Assembly (NCBI GenBank): GCA_024278935.1 | Contig: JAJRSF010000014.1 | Coordinates: 1 to 64,000, forward strand | Reading direction: 5' to 3' | From: Candidatus Zixiibacteriota bacterium | GTDB lineage: Bacteria; Zixibacteria; MSB-5A5; GN15; FEB-12 | Length of the DNA stretch: 64,000 nt | Made by a program: the position numbers and the translations under genes | Notes under the pieces: model-generated | Seen by the model: the letters and a program-made list of their open reading frames with translations, nothing else | Database searches by the model: none | Told to the model about the DNA's origin: nothing | Shown: piece after piece, positions 10,935-21,070 of the stretch | Numbering within the stretch: position 1 is the stretch's first letter | Layout of the letters: every line of letters starts with the position of its first letter

Positions 10935-13325
10935 TTATTTCATCAAGGTCATTTTCTTTACATCGGAAAATTCATCTGTTGAAAGCTTATATAAATAGAT
11001 TCCACTTGCAAAGTCAGAGGCATCCCATTTTATAAAATAAGTGCCGACGGATTTATAGCCATTAACTAATGTACTGACTTTTTGTCCTAAAATATTAAAA
11101 ACTTCAAGGGTAACATTACTGTTTTTTGGTAATGTAAACGAAATCTCAGTTGTTGGGTTAAATGGATTCGGATAATTTTGATTGAGTACATACTCATTAG
11201 GAAGTGAAGGACGTATCTCATCATCAGTAATATCAGTTGCGACATTATCTTTAGTCCATCGAGCGATATTATTTGATTCTATACCACCTGCCATAAAGAA
11301 TTGTCCAAAAACATATAGATTACCTTGAAATACTTGTAATTTACTAACATATGGCGAAAAAGAATCCCATCCAGGATAGGAAGTTATCCCAGAACCAAGA
11401 GGAGAAAAAGTAGCACCATCCCAAATAGCAATATTATTAGCAGCTACTCCGCCAATAGAATCAAATTGTCCACCAAGAACCAATTGATTATTATATACTT
11501 TCACAGAAATGATAGAATACTGTGACTTACTAAATATGTCTCCAGTACCTATTGATGACCAATTACTCCCATCCCAAAAAGCAATTGTCTCAGCATTTAC
11601 TCCATCAATTTCATTAAAATAACCAGTAACAATTAGTGTATCATTTTTAACTATCATGTCACCCATATATGTATATTGGTGATCAGTAGAAGTAGCTAGT
11701 GCTGTCCAGGTAGAACCATCCCACATTGCAATATTTTTAGCTGGCATAGTACCAATAGAATCAAACTGACCAGCAACAATTAGGTTATTCCTATATATAA
11801 TAAAATGACCCACAACTCCGTTTGGCTGATCATCAAATGGAACCCAGTTATTGTTTTCACGGTAGGCGAGTGTTACGGTGTCCGAGCCAATAGTTAAGTA
11901 ACTTCCTCCAACAATAAGCTTATTATTGTAGTGGATAAAATCATGAGGGTTACACATTGACTCAAAGCCTATATCGGTCCACGTTGTCCCATCATACATT
12001 ACAGCTGAGTTGGCATTAATTCCACCAATTTCAGAAAAATAACCTCCTGCATATAGTGTATCGTTATGGCTGTATAATCCCGCAACATTTACAGCATCAG
12101 AAATTCCTAAGGCAGTCCAATTGTCACCATCATATAATGCTATTTGATCCGAGGTTTCATTACCTACATAATCAAAACCGCCTCCAACTACAATTTGGTC
12201 CTGAAATATTGCAGATTCATAGGTATAATCCAATAACCCATCATCATAATTAATAATCCACTCGTTTGTATTCCACATTGCACTTCGGTGCTGATAGAGT
12301 TGTCCTTTTAATTTTGCATTACCAAATACAAATAGTGAATCGCCCCATTTTGCGATAGATAAATCAGTACCTAGTAAATTTTCACCTATTGATTCCCAAC
12401 CAGTTCCGTTCCATGTTAAGATTGTAGCATCAGTTAATAAAGAATCATAATAGGTTGTAGATACAGTAATTTGATTATTATAAATTTCTAAATCATTGAC
12501 TGTATTTATAGAGTCAGATTGAGGTAAAAAAGTTAAACTATCTAGACTATTTATTAAACAAATTTTGTTGTTATCTTTTAAATCGCCTGCTATGACAAGC
12601 ATTGTATCCCATACAATAATATCAGTAACACTTGTACCGAGAGAATAATAAAAATTATCCCATCCATTACTATCACGTCTTGCTACGATATTTATACTTT
12701 GTAAATCTATATGTGTAAAGTTTCCACCGACAATCAATTGATCATTATATACAGCTAGTGAATTAATTATTCCGTTAAAAGTACCATCTAATTTACCCCA
12801 AGATGAACCATCCCAAACAGCAATTGACCAAGCATACGAATTGCTTGCAGTCTGAAGCCATCCTGCTACAAATAAAGAATCATTCATAACAACCATAGCT
12901 TCTATATTACCTGTTAGTCCGGTATCAAGAGTTGACCAAGATGAACCATCCCATTCAGCAATAGAAATCCCATTATACTCGTGACCACCAACAATGAGTT
13001 TGTTATTAAATTCTACCATTGATCTTCCATACAATGAAACTCCAGTGTCAAGTGGAAAATACTCAACGCTATCCCAAGCTAGGATATTATAAATTTCAAG
13101 ATATCCAGGATGCATAGATAATCGACCGCATGAAATAGGTAGATTCTTATAAATAATCATATCATATACTATTTCACCAGCCGAAGTTCCCGATTGACGC
13201 GAAAAGCCTCTATCCCAATAAATATCATCTGGATGGTCTTGTGCATGTATTATTGGTGTGGCGATAATACAAATTATCATGAGTATTGATATCATAATTC
13301 TTATTGAAGTTATATTTTGAGACAT
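10935..13325 (-). CDS. Secreted repeat protein with T9SS-type C-terminal sorting domain
   Basis: Many IAxWDGSxWxxLG / LxVGGxF repeats; C-terminus NQNYPNPFNPTTEISFTLPKNSNVTLEVFNILGQKV...GIYLYKLSTDEFSDVKKMTLMK. Confidence 0.9.
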   Translation of the reverse strand: MSQNITSIRIMISILMIICIIATPIIHAQDHPDDIYWDRGFSRQSGTSAGEIVYDMIIYKNLPISCGRLSMHPGYLEIYNILAWDSVEYFPLDTGVSLYGRSMVEFNNKLIVGGHEYNGISIAEWDGSSWSTLDTGLTGNIEAMVVMNDSLFVAGWLQTASNSYAWSIAVWDGSSWGKLDGTFNGIINSLAVYNDQLIVGGNFTHIDLQSINIVARRDSNGWDNFYYSLGTSVTDIIVWDTMLVIAGDLKDNNKICLINSLDSLTFLPQSDSINTVNDLEIYNNQITVSTTYYDSLLTDATILTWNGTGWESIGENLLGTDLSIAKWGDSLFVFGNAKLKGQLYQHRSAMWNTNEWIINYDDGLLDYTYESAIFQDQIVVGGGFDYVGNETSDQIALYDGDNWTALGISDAVNVAGLYSHNDTLYAGGYFSEIGGINANSAVMYDGTTWTDIGFESMCNPHDFIHYNNKLIVGGSYLTIGSDTVTLAYRENNNWVPFDDQPNGVVGHFIIYRNNLIVAGQFDSIGTMPAKNIAMWDGSTWTALATSTDHQYTYMGDMIVKNDTLIVTGYFNEIDGVNAETIAFWDGSNWSSIGTGDIFSKSQYSIISVKVYNNQLVLGGQFDSIGGVAANNIAIWDGATFSPLGSGITSYPGWDSFSPYVSKLQVFQGNLYVFGQFFMAGGIESNNIARWTKDNVATDITDDEIRPSLPNEYVLNQNYPNPFNPTTEISFTLPKNSNVTLEVFNILGQKVSTLVNGYKSVGTYFIKWDASDFASGIYLYKLSTDEFSDVKKMTLMK

Positions 13326-13446
13326 TGGTACCTCCATCATCTATCGTTGTGTCTTCTAAACAGCGATAGAATAGTATGCAAAGTATTAGTTGTCAAAATA
13401 AAACAAGATAAGTTTCTATACTATTAGCACCACACACGACAAAAAA

Positions 13447-13474
13447 GCAGGTCTCAAAAGCGAGACCTGCTTAC
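13447..13474. terminator. Rho-independent-type hairpin
   Basis: AAGCAGGTCTC aaaagc GAGACCTGCTT. Confidence 0.65.
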
Positions 13475-13521
13475 AAATATATTTAGGAACAGGCATGCCG
13501 GTTCCTTATGAAATTTCTAAA

Positions 13522-14307
13522 TCAATGACCTGTGAATTTGGCTGGGCGTTTTTCTAGGAACGCTTCCATACCTTCATTCTTATCACCGGTACCACAAGTC
13601 TGGGCAAAGTTTGCTTTTTCCAAATCACAGCCGGCAGTCAGAGTTCCATCAAGACCACGGTTGATAGATTCTTTAGCAAGTTCGATTGCGATAGGACCTT
13701 TGGATGCAATCTTGTTCGCCATTTTCAAAGCGTTGTCCATCAGTTCATCATGTGGATAAACTTCATCAACAAGCCCAATACGATACGCTTCGGCTGAGTC
13801 AATAATATCACCTGTCAGAATCAACTGCATCGCTTTTCCACGACCAACAATACGAGGCAGACGTTGCGTGCCACCATAGCCAGGGATAATTCCAAGATTT
13901 ACTTCCGGTTGTCCGAACTTTGCTTTTTCAGATGCTAAACGAATATCACATGCCAAAGCAAGTTCACATCCGCCACCTAAGGCAAAACCATTAACAGCAG
14001 CGATAACAGGTTTTGGAAAATTTTGAATCGTTTTCATCAGATACAATCCACGAGCCGAAGTTTCATTGCCACCACGGACATCTAAGTCGGCAAGTTCGGT
14101 AATGTCGGCACCAGCCACAAACGCTTTTGCTCCGCCACCGGTAACGATGACGCATTTGATTTTTTCATCTGACCAATAGTAACTGAAAAACTTTTGAAGT
14201 TCTTCGATCGTCTCTTTGTTTAAAGCATTCAAAGCACGTTCACGATTGATTTGTACAACCACGACTTCATCTTTTACTTCAACGACTAAATTATTATAAC
14301 TATTCAT
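13522..14307 (-). CDS. Enoyl-CoA hydratase/isomerase (crotonase family)
   Basis: AFVAGADITEL, NGFALGGGCELALACD, PEVNLGIIPGYGGTQRLPR. Confidence 0.93.
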   Translation of the reverse strand: MNSYNNLVVEVKDEVVVVQINRERALNALNKETIEELQKFFSYYWSDEKIKCVIVTGGGAKAFVAGADITELADLDVRGGNETSARGLYLMKTIQNFPKPVIAAVNGFALGGGCELALACDIRLASEKAKFGQPEVNLGIIPGYGGTQRLPRIVGRGKAMQLILTGDIIDSAEAYRIGLVDEVYPHDELMDNALKMANKIASKGPIAIELAKESINRGLDGTLTAGCDLEKANFAQTCGTGDKNEGMEAFLEKRPAKFTGH

Positions 14308-14386
14308 AAACTCTATCCTTATGTCAATGAGTCATACTGAGCAACCTGCAGGTTGGAGCGGAGTCGAAGTATACTCATTTATATGT

Positions 14387-15241
14387 TTATTTTTTTGTGT
14401 AATCGTAAAAACCTTTACCGGTTTTTTTACCTAGATACCCGGCGTTTACCATACGACGTAACAATGGCGAGGCAGCGTAATGGGAATCTTTGAATTCGTC
14501 AAACATAATATCAGCAATATATAAAATTGTATCTAACCCGATAAAATCAGTGAGCGTAAGAGGTCCCATCGGATGACCACATCCGAGCATCATACCATTG
14601 TCGATATCTTCTTTGCTGGCAAGTCCTCGTTCGTACATTCTGACAGCATCTAACAAGTACGGTACTAAAAGTACGTTGACAATGAAGCCGGGAGAATCTT
14701 TGGCAGTCACACATGCTTTGCCTAATGATTCAGCAAATTGGAAAGCAGCATCAAATGTTTGTTCCGATGTGTCGAGAGTTTTGACAACTTCACAAAGTTT
14801 CATAATTGGAACCGGGTTGAAAAAATGCAGTCCGATAAACTGGGATGCTCTTTCAGTAACGGCAGCCATGTCGCCGATAGAAAGTGACGATGTATTCGAT
14901 GCGAAGATCGCTTCAGGTTTACAAATTTTGTCAATGTTTGTATACAGTTGTTTTTTTACAACCATATTTTCAATAACAGCTTCGCAGATTAAATCACAAT
15001 CAGCAAGCGAATGTAAATCAGTCGTACCTGTGATATTGCTTAAAACTTTTTCTTTATAGGCAGCATCAGCTTTACCTTTTTCAATTGCTCTGTCTAAAGA
15101 TTTGGTGATATATTTGAGACCGGTGCGAAAGGCATCATCGGACACTTCCACTGCAACGATTTCATACCCGTTACCAGCGGCAACTTGTCCAATGCCTGAA
15201 CCCATTTGTCCAAACCCTACAATACCTACTTTTTTAATCAT
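14387..15241 (-). CDS. 3-hydroxybutyryl-CoA dehydrogenase
   Basis: GFGQMGSGIGQ Rossmann motif, ASNTSSLSI, GLHFFNPVPIMKLCEVV, GKKTGKGFYDY. Confidence 0.93.
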   Translation of the reverse strand: MIKKVGIVGFGQMGSGIGQVAAGNGYEIVAVEVSDDAFRTGLKYITKSLDRAIEKGKADAAYKEKVLSNITGTTDLHSLADCDLICEAVIENMVVKKQLYTNIDKICKPEAIFASNTSSLSIGDMAAVTERASQFIGLHFFNPVPIMKLCEVVKTLDTSEQTFDAAFQFAESLGKACVTAKDSPGFIVNVLLVPYLLDAVRMYERGLASKEDIDNGMMLGCGHPMGPLTLTDFIGLDTILYIADIMFDEFKDSHYAASPLLRRMVNAGYLGKKTGKGFYDYTKK

Positions 15242-15260
15242 TCTGAAAACTCCTGTTTAT

Positions 15261-15737
15261 TTATTTAACAAATCTTATCATTCGTAAACCTGATGTATAT
15301 GATGTCGTGCTTGCTATTTCAAATTTATTTTTCATGAAGCAGGCAAGTGCGATTGGGTCTTCATGAAAAAGTTTTATGACAACTTTGGCAATACCCGGAC
15401 GAGAGGCAGCTCTTTGATAAAGCAATTCAACTAATTTACTTCCATATCCTTGCGACCGTTTATACGGTTCGACTAAAATATGTCCGAGTTCAAAAGCCAT
15501 TTCTTCCTCGCGACGCCATAGTTCGCCGTATGCGACCGGCTTCCCTGAGTCAATTAAAAGGTATGACTTCACTGTTGAGCGTTGCCAGGTTTTTATAATG
15601 TTTTCAGGCGGCGGAAAATCTTTGCCACGGCAGACAAACTGAAAAGTCTCTTCACAGTCGATCCATTTACGGACATATTCACCGTATTCTTCACTATATG
15701 GTATTAAATCAGCTTTTACTTCCAAAGGGTTTGCCAC
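15261..15737 (-). CDS. GNAT-family N-acetyltransferase
   Basis: LGHILVEPYKRSQGYGSKLVELL motif A-like. Confidence 0.8.
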   Translation of the reverse strand: MANPLEVKADLIPYSEEYGEYVRKWIDCEETFQFVCRGKDFPPPENIIKTWQRSTVKSYLLIDSGKPVAYGELWRREEEMAFELGHILVEPYKRSQGYGSKLVELLYQRAASRPGIAKVVIKLFHEDPIALACFMKNKFEIASTTSYTSGLRMIRFVK

Positions 15738-15987
15738 TTTTCATCCTTAATTTAGGCTCTTAGTATACACAATTTTTGATTGACGGGCAACAAGTCGTCA
15801 ACGATTCTTGTGAAAAAAATAACCCTCAATCAAATCAAACTCTGCTTTTCTTAAATAGAGTAAACGCAAAAATTACGGAAACAAAGCATGGATAGATATT
15901 GTCGATATTATCCTTGACGTAAATAGCCATGTTGGATATATTTAGTCCATAAGAGAAATGAAAACATCATTGCCTTTGGAGGGTAAG

Positions 15988-16833
15988 ATGAAATCTGTTT
16001 TAAAAATTGCGGTATTTTTTACGATTGTATTAGTCACATCACAATCAAAAATTTATGCACAGTCCGGAGTTTCTTTAGACCGTGTAGCTCAGTTACGGGA
16101 TGGTGCTGTTGCTGTTGATGTGCCAGCCTCATTTTTTATTCGTTTTAACAATGATTACCCTGGTGATGTGCATGGTTTCTCACTTGCGTTCAGATTTTAT
16201 CTCTCAAATAATGGAGAACTCGCAAATGGTGCTTTTACACCAATGACTCACAATATTATTAATACTCAAGATTGGACCTCATTTTTTACTCTACTTCCAG
16301 TTGTAACACAAAATTATTCTACAAATGGATTCGCTTCCGACACTGTTGGTATTAGAGGTGTTGAAAGTTTTCTTTTGTCATCGCCATCAGGTTTTTCTTC
16401 GCTTGCCGGAGGTGGGTTACCTATAGGGTTTAATGATGTCGTTCTTAATTTAGAAACAACACCATTATCAGCTCACATTGGAGATTCTCTTTGTATCGAC
16501 TCATCTTATTATGCACCTGCAAATGCATGGCACTGGCATCTTGAAGGAAATATCAGATTCGAAGATCTGCCTTGGTCAGGACCACATTGTTTTGAAATTG
16601 TAGAAAAGTGTTGTGTCGGTATCCGAGGTAATGTCGATTTGTCGTCAGGAGAAGAAGTCGATATCTCTGATTTAGTGATGCTTGTTGATTTTATTTTTAC
16701 CGGTGGCTTTGAACCATATTGTCCAACAGAATCTGATCTTACAGTAGATGGCGAGGTTGATATTTCTGATTTAGTTGAATTGGTTAGTTTTATTTTTACA
16801 AACGGACCACCACCACTTCCTTACCCTAAGTAA
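15988..16833 (+). CDS. Secreted protein with C-terminal dockerin-like double repeat
   Basis: Signal peptide MKSVLKIAVFFTIVLVTSQSKIYA; CCVGIRGNVDLSSGEEVDISDLVMLVDFIFTGG...DGEVDISDLVELVSFIFTNGPPPLP. Confidence 0.85.
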   Translation: MKSVLKIAVFFTIVLVTSQSKIYAQSGVSLDRVAQLRDGAVAVDVPASFFIRFNNDYPGDVHGFSLAFRFYLSNNGELANGAFTPMTHNIINTQDWTSFFTLLPVVTQNYSTNGFASDTVGIRGVESFLLSSPSGFSSLAGGGLPIGFNDVVLNLETTPLSAHIGDSLCIDSSYYAPANAWHWHLEGNIRFEDLPWSGPHCFEIVEKCCVGIRGNVDLSSGEEVDISDLVMLVDFIFTGGFEPYCPTESDLTVDGEVDISDLVELVSFIFTNGPPPLPYPK

Positions 16834-16904
16834 CAAGTGATAAAAATTTGTTGAATTGATAAAAAATAAATAGTTCATAAACCGTCTCAGTTTTGGAGGG
16901 CGTT

Positions 16905-17699
16905 ATGCGTCAAATGAGTAAGTTACTTTTAACAATAATTATTTTTAATATCTGTTTAATGCCTACACAAAGTTTTGGACAAGTAAGTATTTCTGTTGTA
17001 AATGTTGAAGGGGTCTCGGGAGACAAAATCAGACCGGACGTTCCAATTGTCTTTTCTTTACGATGGACGAATAATACGGATACATTGATTACTTTCTCAA
17101 ATGGTTTTCGAATGTACCTAAAAAATAATATTGAACTACCAGCAGGTCAATTTCAACCTATGACTTTAGATACATTACCAGTTGGATTCTCAAATATGTT
17201 TAAATTTTTTCAATTTCGTTACTTTAGTGTTGATGGTTTAGGGAGTGATTCAGTAGCAATGTTTGGTGACAGATTATTTTCACACCCTGGGTTACCAATA
17301 GGATTTGATGAAGTAGCGAATTTAATAACTACTTCAGTAACATCAGATTTTGCTGGAGATACTCTTTGTCTTGATTCAGTTAGAATAGATAATTTATTTT
17401 GGGTCTGGTATTTTAATACAAGTCGTAAAGATAACCCCACATGGTCGGGGCCGCATTGTTATGAAATCCTACCAAGTTGTTGTGTTGGTATTCGTGGCAA
17501 TGTTGACTTGTCCTCTGATGAAGGAGTTGATATCTCAGATCTTGTTATGTTAGTAGGTTTTGTGTTTACAAATGGAACCGAACCGTATTGTTCTATAGAA
17601 TCCGATGTGACTGCTGATGGTGAGGTTGATATTTCCGATTTAGTTTCGTTAGTCGATTTTATCTTCACCAACGGTCCACCACCACCTGCTTGCCCGTAA
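16905..17699 (+). CDS. Secreted protein with C-terminal dockerin-like double repeat (tandem paralog of previous)
   Basis: CCVGIRGNVDLSSDEGVDISDLVMLVGFVFTNG...VDISDLVSLVDFIFTNGPPPP; same architecture as 15988..16833. Confidence 0.85.
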   Translation: MRQMSKLLLTIIIFNICLMPTQSFGQVSISVVNVEGVSGDKIRPDVPIVFSLRWTNNTDTLITFSNGFRMYLKNNIELPAGQFQPMTLDTLPVGFSNMFKFFQFRYFSVDGLGSDSVAMFGDRLFSHPGLPIGFDEVANLITTSVTSDFAGDTLCLDSVRIDNLFWVWYFNTSRKDNPTWSGPHCYEILPSCCVGIRGNVDLSSDEGVDISDLVMLVGFVFTNGTEPYCSIESDVTADGEVDISDLVSLVDFIFTNGPPPPACP

Positions 17700-17750
17700 G
17701 TATTGATTGATTTAATTGAAGTTTATTTCAGCTGACAAAATGAATATTTT

Positions 17751-17787
17751 GTCAGTTCCTGATTCGCTTGCGAATTGTGAACTGACA
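17751..17787. repeat. Dispersed intergenic palindromic repeat, copy 1
   Basis: GTCAGTTCCTGATTCGCTTGCGAATTGTGAACTGACA; near-identical copy at 63838..63874. Confidence 0.85.
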
Positions 17788-17792
17788 TACAC

Positions 17793-18365
17793 TTAATTGC
17801 AAAATCGTTCGGTGAGTTTGATCTCATCTAAAGTTCTATAGATAGGACCTTCTTGAGTCAAGGTCGATTGAATAAGTTTTACACTGTTAAAATTTATCGG
17901 AAGATTTTCAAACTGATAACTCGCAAGGTACTCGGTCAACCCACTTAAGTCGTCGTACGATTTTACTCTTCCAAGTGTAAGATGCGGTGTAAATGGTTTA
18001 CTGTTTTTCTCAAACCCAACAGCTACGCATGCATGTTCAATTGCTTGAGCCAGTTTGATAACGACATCTTTATTCTTTTCTAAATCTGTCCAGATAACTT
18101 TTGGTTTTCGTAAATTCGGAAAACCACCTAAACTTGAAAATTCAGATTCAATAGCTTGAAAATTTGCAACTGACTTGTTAAGTTCTGTCTTAATACTCTC
18201 GACCATATTTGGATCAGTGTTCCCAAGAAATTTTAAAGTAATATGCATATTCTTGGCATCGACCCATTTTACTTTTCCACCATGACTTTTAAAATCTGTA
18301 ATTATCGCAGAGAACTTCTGCATAATGTCATGATCTATAGTGAGTGCTATAAATAATCGTATCAT
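17793..18365 (-). CDS. thpR: RNA 2',3'-cyclic phosphodiesterase (2H family)
   Basis: NMHITLKFLG and FTPHLTLGRV HxTL motifs; overlaps cinA by 4 nt. Confidence 0.92.
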   Translation of the reverse strand: MIRLFIALTIDHDIMQKFSAIITDFKSHGGKVKWVDAKNMHITLKFLGNTDPNMVESIKTELNKSVANFQAIESEFSSLGGFPNLRKPKVIWTDLEKNKDVVIKLAQAIEHACVAVGFEKNSKPFTPHLTLGRVKSYDDLSGLTEYLASYQFENLPINFNSVKLIQSTLTQEGPIYRTLDEIKLTERFCN

Positions 18366-19603
18366 TTTATATCCAATATATCGTGTCGTAACATTTCAAG
18401 TGCCGAATATGATGCCCGTATCCGATTCGCATTTCGATTAGTTCCAAAATTAAATCTTGTTGCCGTAGTTCCATGCTTAGATGATAAACCTATATAGGTC
18501 GTCCCGACAGGTTTCTCATCGGTGCCACCATCAGGTCCCGCAATCCCGGTAATCGAAAGAGCGTAGTCAGTATCAAGTAGCTTGCGACAACCATCAGCCA
18601 TAGCAATAGCACACTCTTCGGAAACCGCTCCATGTTCTTCAATGATTTTTTCAGCAACTTTGAGCTGATTGATTTTCACTTCATTGGCATATGATACAAT
18701 CGAACCGATGAACCATTTTGATGATCCGGGTATCGATGTTACCAAAGAACCTAAATAGCCTCCGGTACAAGACTCGGCAGTTGCCAGAGTTTTATCATTA
18801 TCTTTTAAAAGCTGTCCGATAATTTCTTCAAGCTTATCAAAATCTTTTCCATAAACATATTTCCCAATGACAGAATCAAGATACCTTTTTAAATCATAAG
18901 CACGGGTTTTCGATTCTTCCTGTGTTTTTGCTGTTGAGATAATTCGGAGATCAACACCGGAATACGACGGAAGATAGGCGAGTTTCACACCTGACTCTAG
19001 TTTGAGTTTTGGAGTGATAAGTTCAACAAGCTTTGATTCGCCTGTTCCTGTTGTGCGAAGTTTCAGAACTGTGATAGATTCATTGTCTGATATATTTTGT
19101 AAAAATGGAATAACTTCATCGTCGAGAATCTGCTTCATCTCCTGAGGAACTCCCGGGAGAGAAATAAATGTCCGCCCGTTTTCTGAAATACAAAGCCCAA
19201 CTGCCGAACCATGTTTGTTCGGGAAAAATTTTGCTCCTTGAGGGAGAAGAGCCTGATTCTGATTTATTGCAGGCATTTCAATATTACGAATTTCATACCG
19301 TTTTTTTAAATCAACCAGAACTTCTTCATGGAAAATCAAATTCCGTTTAAAAACTTTTACAATCGCTTTTTTAGTGTTGTCATCATCGGTCGGTCCAAGC
19401 CCACCTGTTGTAATAACAATTTGAGCACGGTTTAATCCAAGCCGAAAAGCTTCTTCCATCTGATCAACAGAATCACCAGTCGAACTCATATATCTAACAC
19501 GAAGCCCTATTTGAAGCAACCGCTCAGCCATATAGGCAGCATTGCTGTCTATTATATCACCGGTGAGTAGCTCATCACCTATTGTCAGTATTTCTATATC
19601 CAT
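18362..19603 (-). CDS. cinA: CinA family protein (molybdopterin-binding-like plus nicotinamide-nucleotide amidase domain)
   Basis: EILTIGDELLTGDIIDSNAAYMAERL, TTGGLGPTDDD, TAESCTGGYLG. Confidence 0.95.
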   Translation of the reverse strand: MDIEILTIGDELLTGDIIDSNAAYMAERLLQIGLRVRYMSSTGDSVDQMEEAFRLGLNRAQIVITTGGLGPTDDDNTKKAIVKVFKRNLIFHEEVLVDLKKRYEIRNIEMPAINQNQALLPQGAKFFPNKHGSAVGLCISENGRTFISLPGVPQEMKQILDDEVIPFLQNISDNESITVLKLRTTGTGESKLVELITPKLKLESGVKLAYLPSYSGVDLRIISTAKTQEESKTRAYDLKRYLDSVIGKYVYGKDFDKLEEIIGQLLKDNDKTLATAESCTGGYLGSLVTSIPGSSKWFIGSIVSYANEVKINQLKVAEKIIEEHGAVSEECAIAMADGCRKLLDTDYALSITGIAGPDGGTDEKPVGTTYIGLSSKHGTTATRFNFGTNRNANRIRASYSALEMLRHDILDIK

Positions 19604-19604
19604 C

Positions 19605-20075
19605 TTATCCTAACGTTATTTCAAAATATGTGAGTCCGAACAAAACAGCCTGTGTAAACAAATTAGCATAAACACCGGCCGCGATATCATCCATTGTAAC
19701 ACCCCAACCCCCAGGAAGTTTCTCAAATTGATCTGCCGGATATATTTTTATAACATCAAAAACTCTGAAAGCAAAAAATGCTATACTATAAGACAAAAGC
19801 GAGAACGGTAAGAATAGAAATGTGACAAACATACCTGCCCATTCATCCATGACAATAGATTTCCCGTCATGTCCAAAATAGTTCTCTGCTTCACCTGCCG
19901 ACCAGACTGATAATGCAAAAGCAATAAGCGTTGCTGCTATCATCATAAGATTGTCGCCTTGAATCAAATAATATCCAATCAACCAAGCGGGGATAGTACC
20001 CCATGTGCCTGAAAATGGTCGGATATACCCGGAGTACATTCCTGTTGCGGTAAAAAGAACGAGAAATTTCTTCAT
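19605..20075 (-). CDS. pgpA: Phosphatidylglycerophosphatase A
   Basis: SGTWGTIPAWLIGY, DEWAGMFVTF, FRVFDVIKIYPADQFEKLPGGWGVTMDD. Confidence 0.93.
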   Translation of the reverse strand: MKKFLVLFTATGMYSGYIRPFSGTWGTIPAWLIGYYLIQGDNLMMIAATLIAFALSVWSAGEAENYFGHDGKSIVMDEWAGMFVTFLFLPFSLLSYSIAFFAFRVFDVIKIYPADQFEKLPGGWGVTMDDIAAGVYANLFTQAVLFGLTYFEITLG

Positions 20076-20662
20076 TATTTAAGCACCGTTTTAAGCATAT
20101 AAAAGTATTTTACGGTATAATCTATCCCTGTCCATACCGTGATAACTGCTGTGACCCACATTGAGATATTAAAATAATAATGATAATCAAAGAGCAGAGT
20201 TTCATAAAAAGATGAGTCATAATAAGCTAGACCATCCATCAGAGTTATATATATCAGCATAACACCAACAAGGGTAAGTTGTAAAAATGTTTTCGACTTT
20301 GCCCAAAATGTCGGGGAGATAACAACACCTCGATAAGCAGCTAGCAGTCGTAAGCCGGTAATAGAAAACTCCCGACCGATTATTAAAAAGACCGGTAATG
20401 CTGTCACATAGCCCAGTGAAATAAATGAGATCAATGCTGCCGATACTAATATCTTATCAGCCAATGGATCCATAAATTTACCAAAGCCGGTTATGATATT
20501 ATATTTCCGAGCGTAGTAGCCATCGGCCATATCAGTCAGGGCAGCAATGATAAACAAAAACATCGCAACAAGACGCATCTGGAATTCTTCCACGACAAAA
20601 AAACCGATAAATATCGGGGCTATTATAATGCGTAAAATTGTTAATTTGTTAGGTGTATTCAT
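20075..20662 (-). CDS. pgsA: CDP-diacylglycerol-glycerol-3-phosphate 3-phosphatidyltransferase
   Basis: DMADGYYARKYNIITGFGKFMDPLADKILV (DG..AR..G...D..D motif); 1-nt overlap with pgpA. Confidence 0.95.
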   Translation of the reverse strand: MNTPNKLTILRIIIAPIFIGFFVVEEFQMRLVAMFLFIIAALTDMADGYYARKYNIITGFGKFMDPLADKILVSAALISFISLGYVTALPVFLIIGREFSITGLRLLAAYRGVVISPTFWAKSKTFLQLTLVGVMLIYITLMDGLAYYDSSFYETLLFDYHYYFNISMWVTAVITVWTGIDYTVKYFYMLKTVLK

Positions 20663-20695
20663 AGATTGTCAAGGTACATGCAGAATAGGGGAGTG

Positions 20696-20758
20696 TCAAG
20701 CTGTTGTATAGCAGACTCAAGCTGTTGTCTAACAGAGTCAAGCTGTTGTCTCTTAGCT
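20696..20758. repeat. Three tandem 21-bp direct repeats upstream of the pgsA operon
   Basis: TCAAGCTGTTGTATAGCAGAC / TCAAGCTGTTGTCTAACAGAG / TCAAGCTGTTGTCTCTTAGCT. Confidence 0.9.
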
Positions 20759-20769
20759 ATATTATAAAA

Positions 20770-20806
20770 AAGGTGAAAGCCAAAGACTCTCACCTTTTTT
20801 TATAAG
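20770..20806. terminator. Rho-independent terminator
   Basis: AAAAAAGGTGAaAG...CTCACCTTTTTTT. Confidence 0.75.
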
Positions 20807-20812
20807 GAGGGA

Positions 20813-21070
20813 TTAATTATTTGCGATTAAATACGCAATAATATCATTGACCTGTGCGACGCTCAGTTTTGCTTTCTCACCATAACGGTTTACCATCGCC
20901 GGCCATTCAGCATCGGTTTTCATATCTGTCTTAGGCAAAATATGGCAGGTCTGACAATTTGACCGAAAAGCAATTTCACCGGGCGAACGGCTCTCTTTTT
21001 GTAAGTCAGATTTTTGACATGATATTGTTATTACCGCAACCATTATAAGCATAATTAGAAGACGTACCAT
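20813..21070 (-). CDS. Small c-type cytochrome-like lipoprotein
   Basis: Lipobox ITISCQ; single CQTCH heme-binding motif; C-terminal helix DIIAYL. Confidence 0.8.
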   Translation of the reverse strand: MVRLLIMLIMVAVITISCQKSDLQKESRSPGEIAFRSNCQTCHILPKTDMKTDAEWPAMVNRYGEKAKLSVAQVNDIIAYLIANN

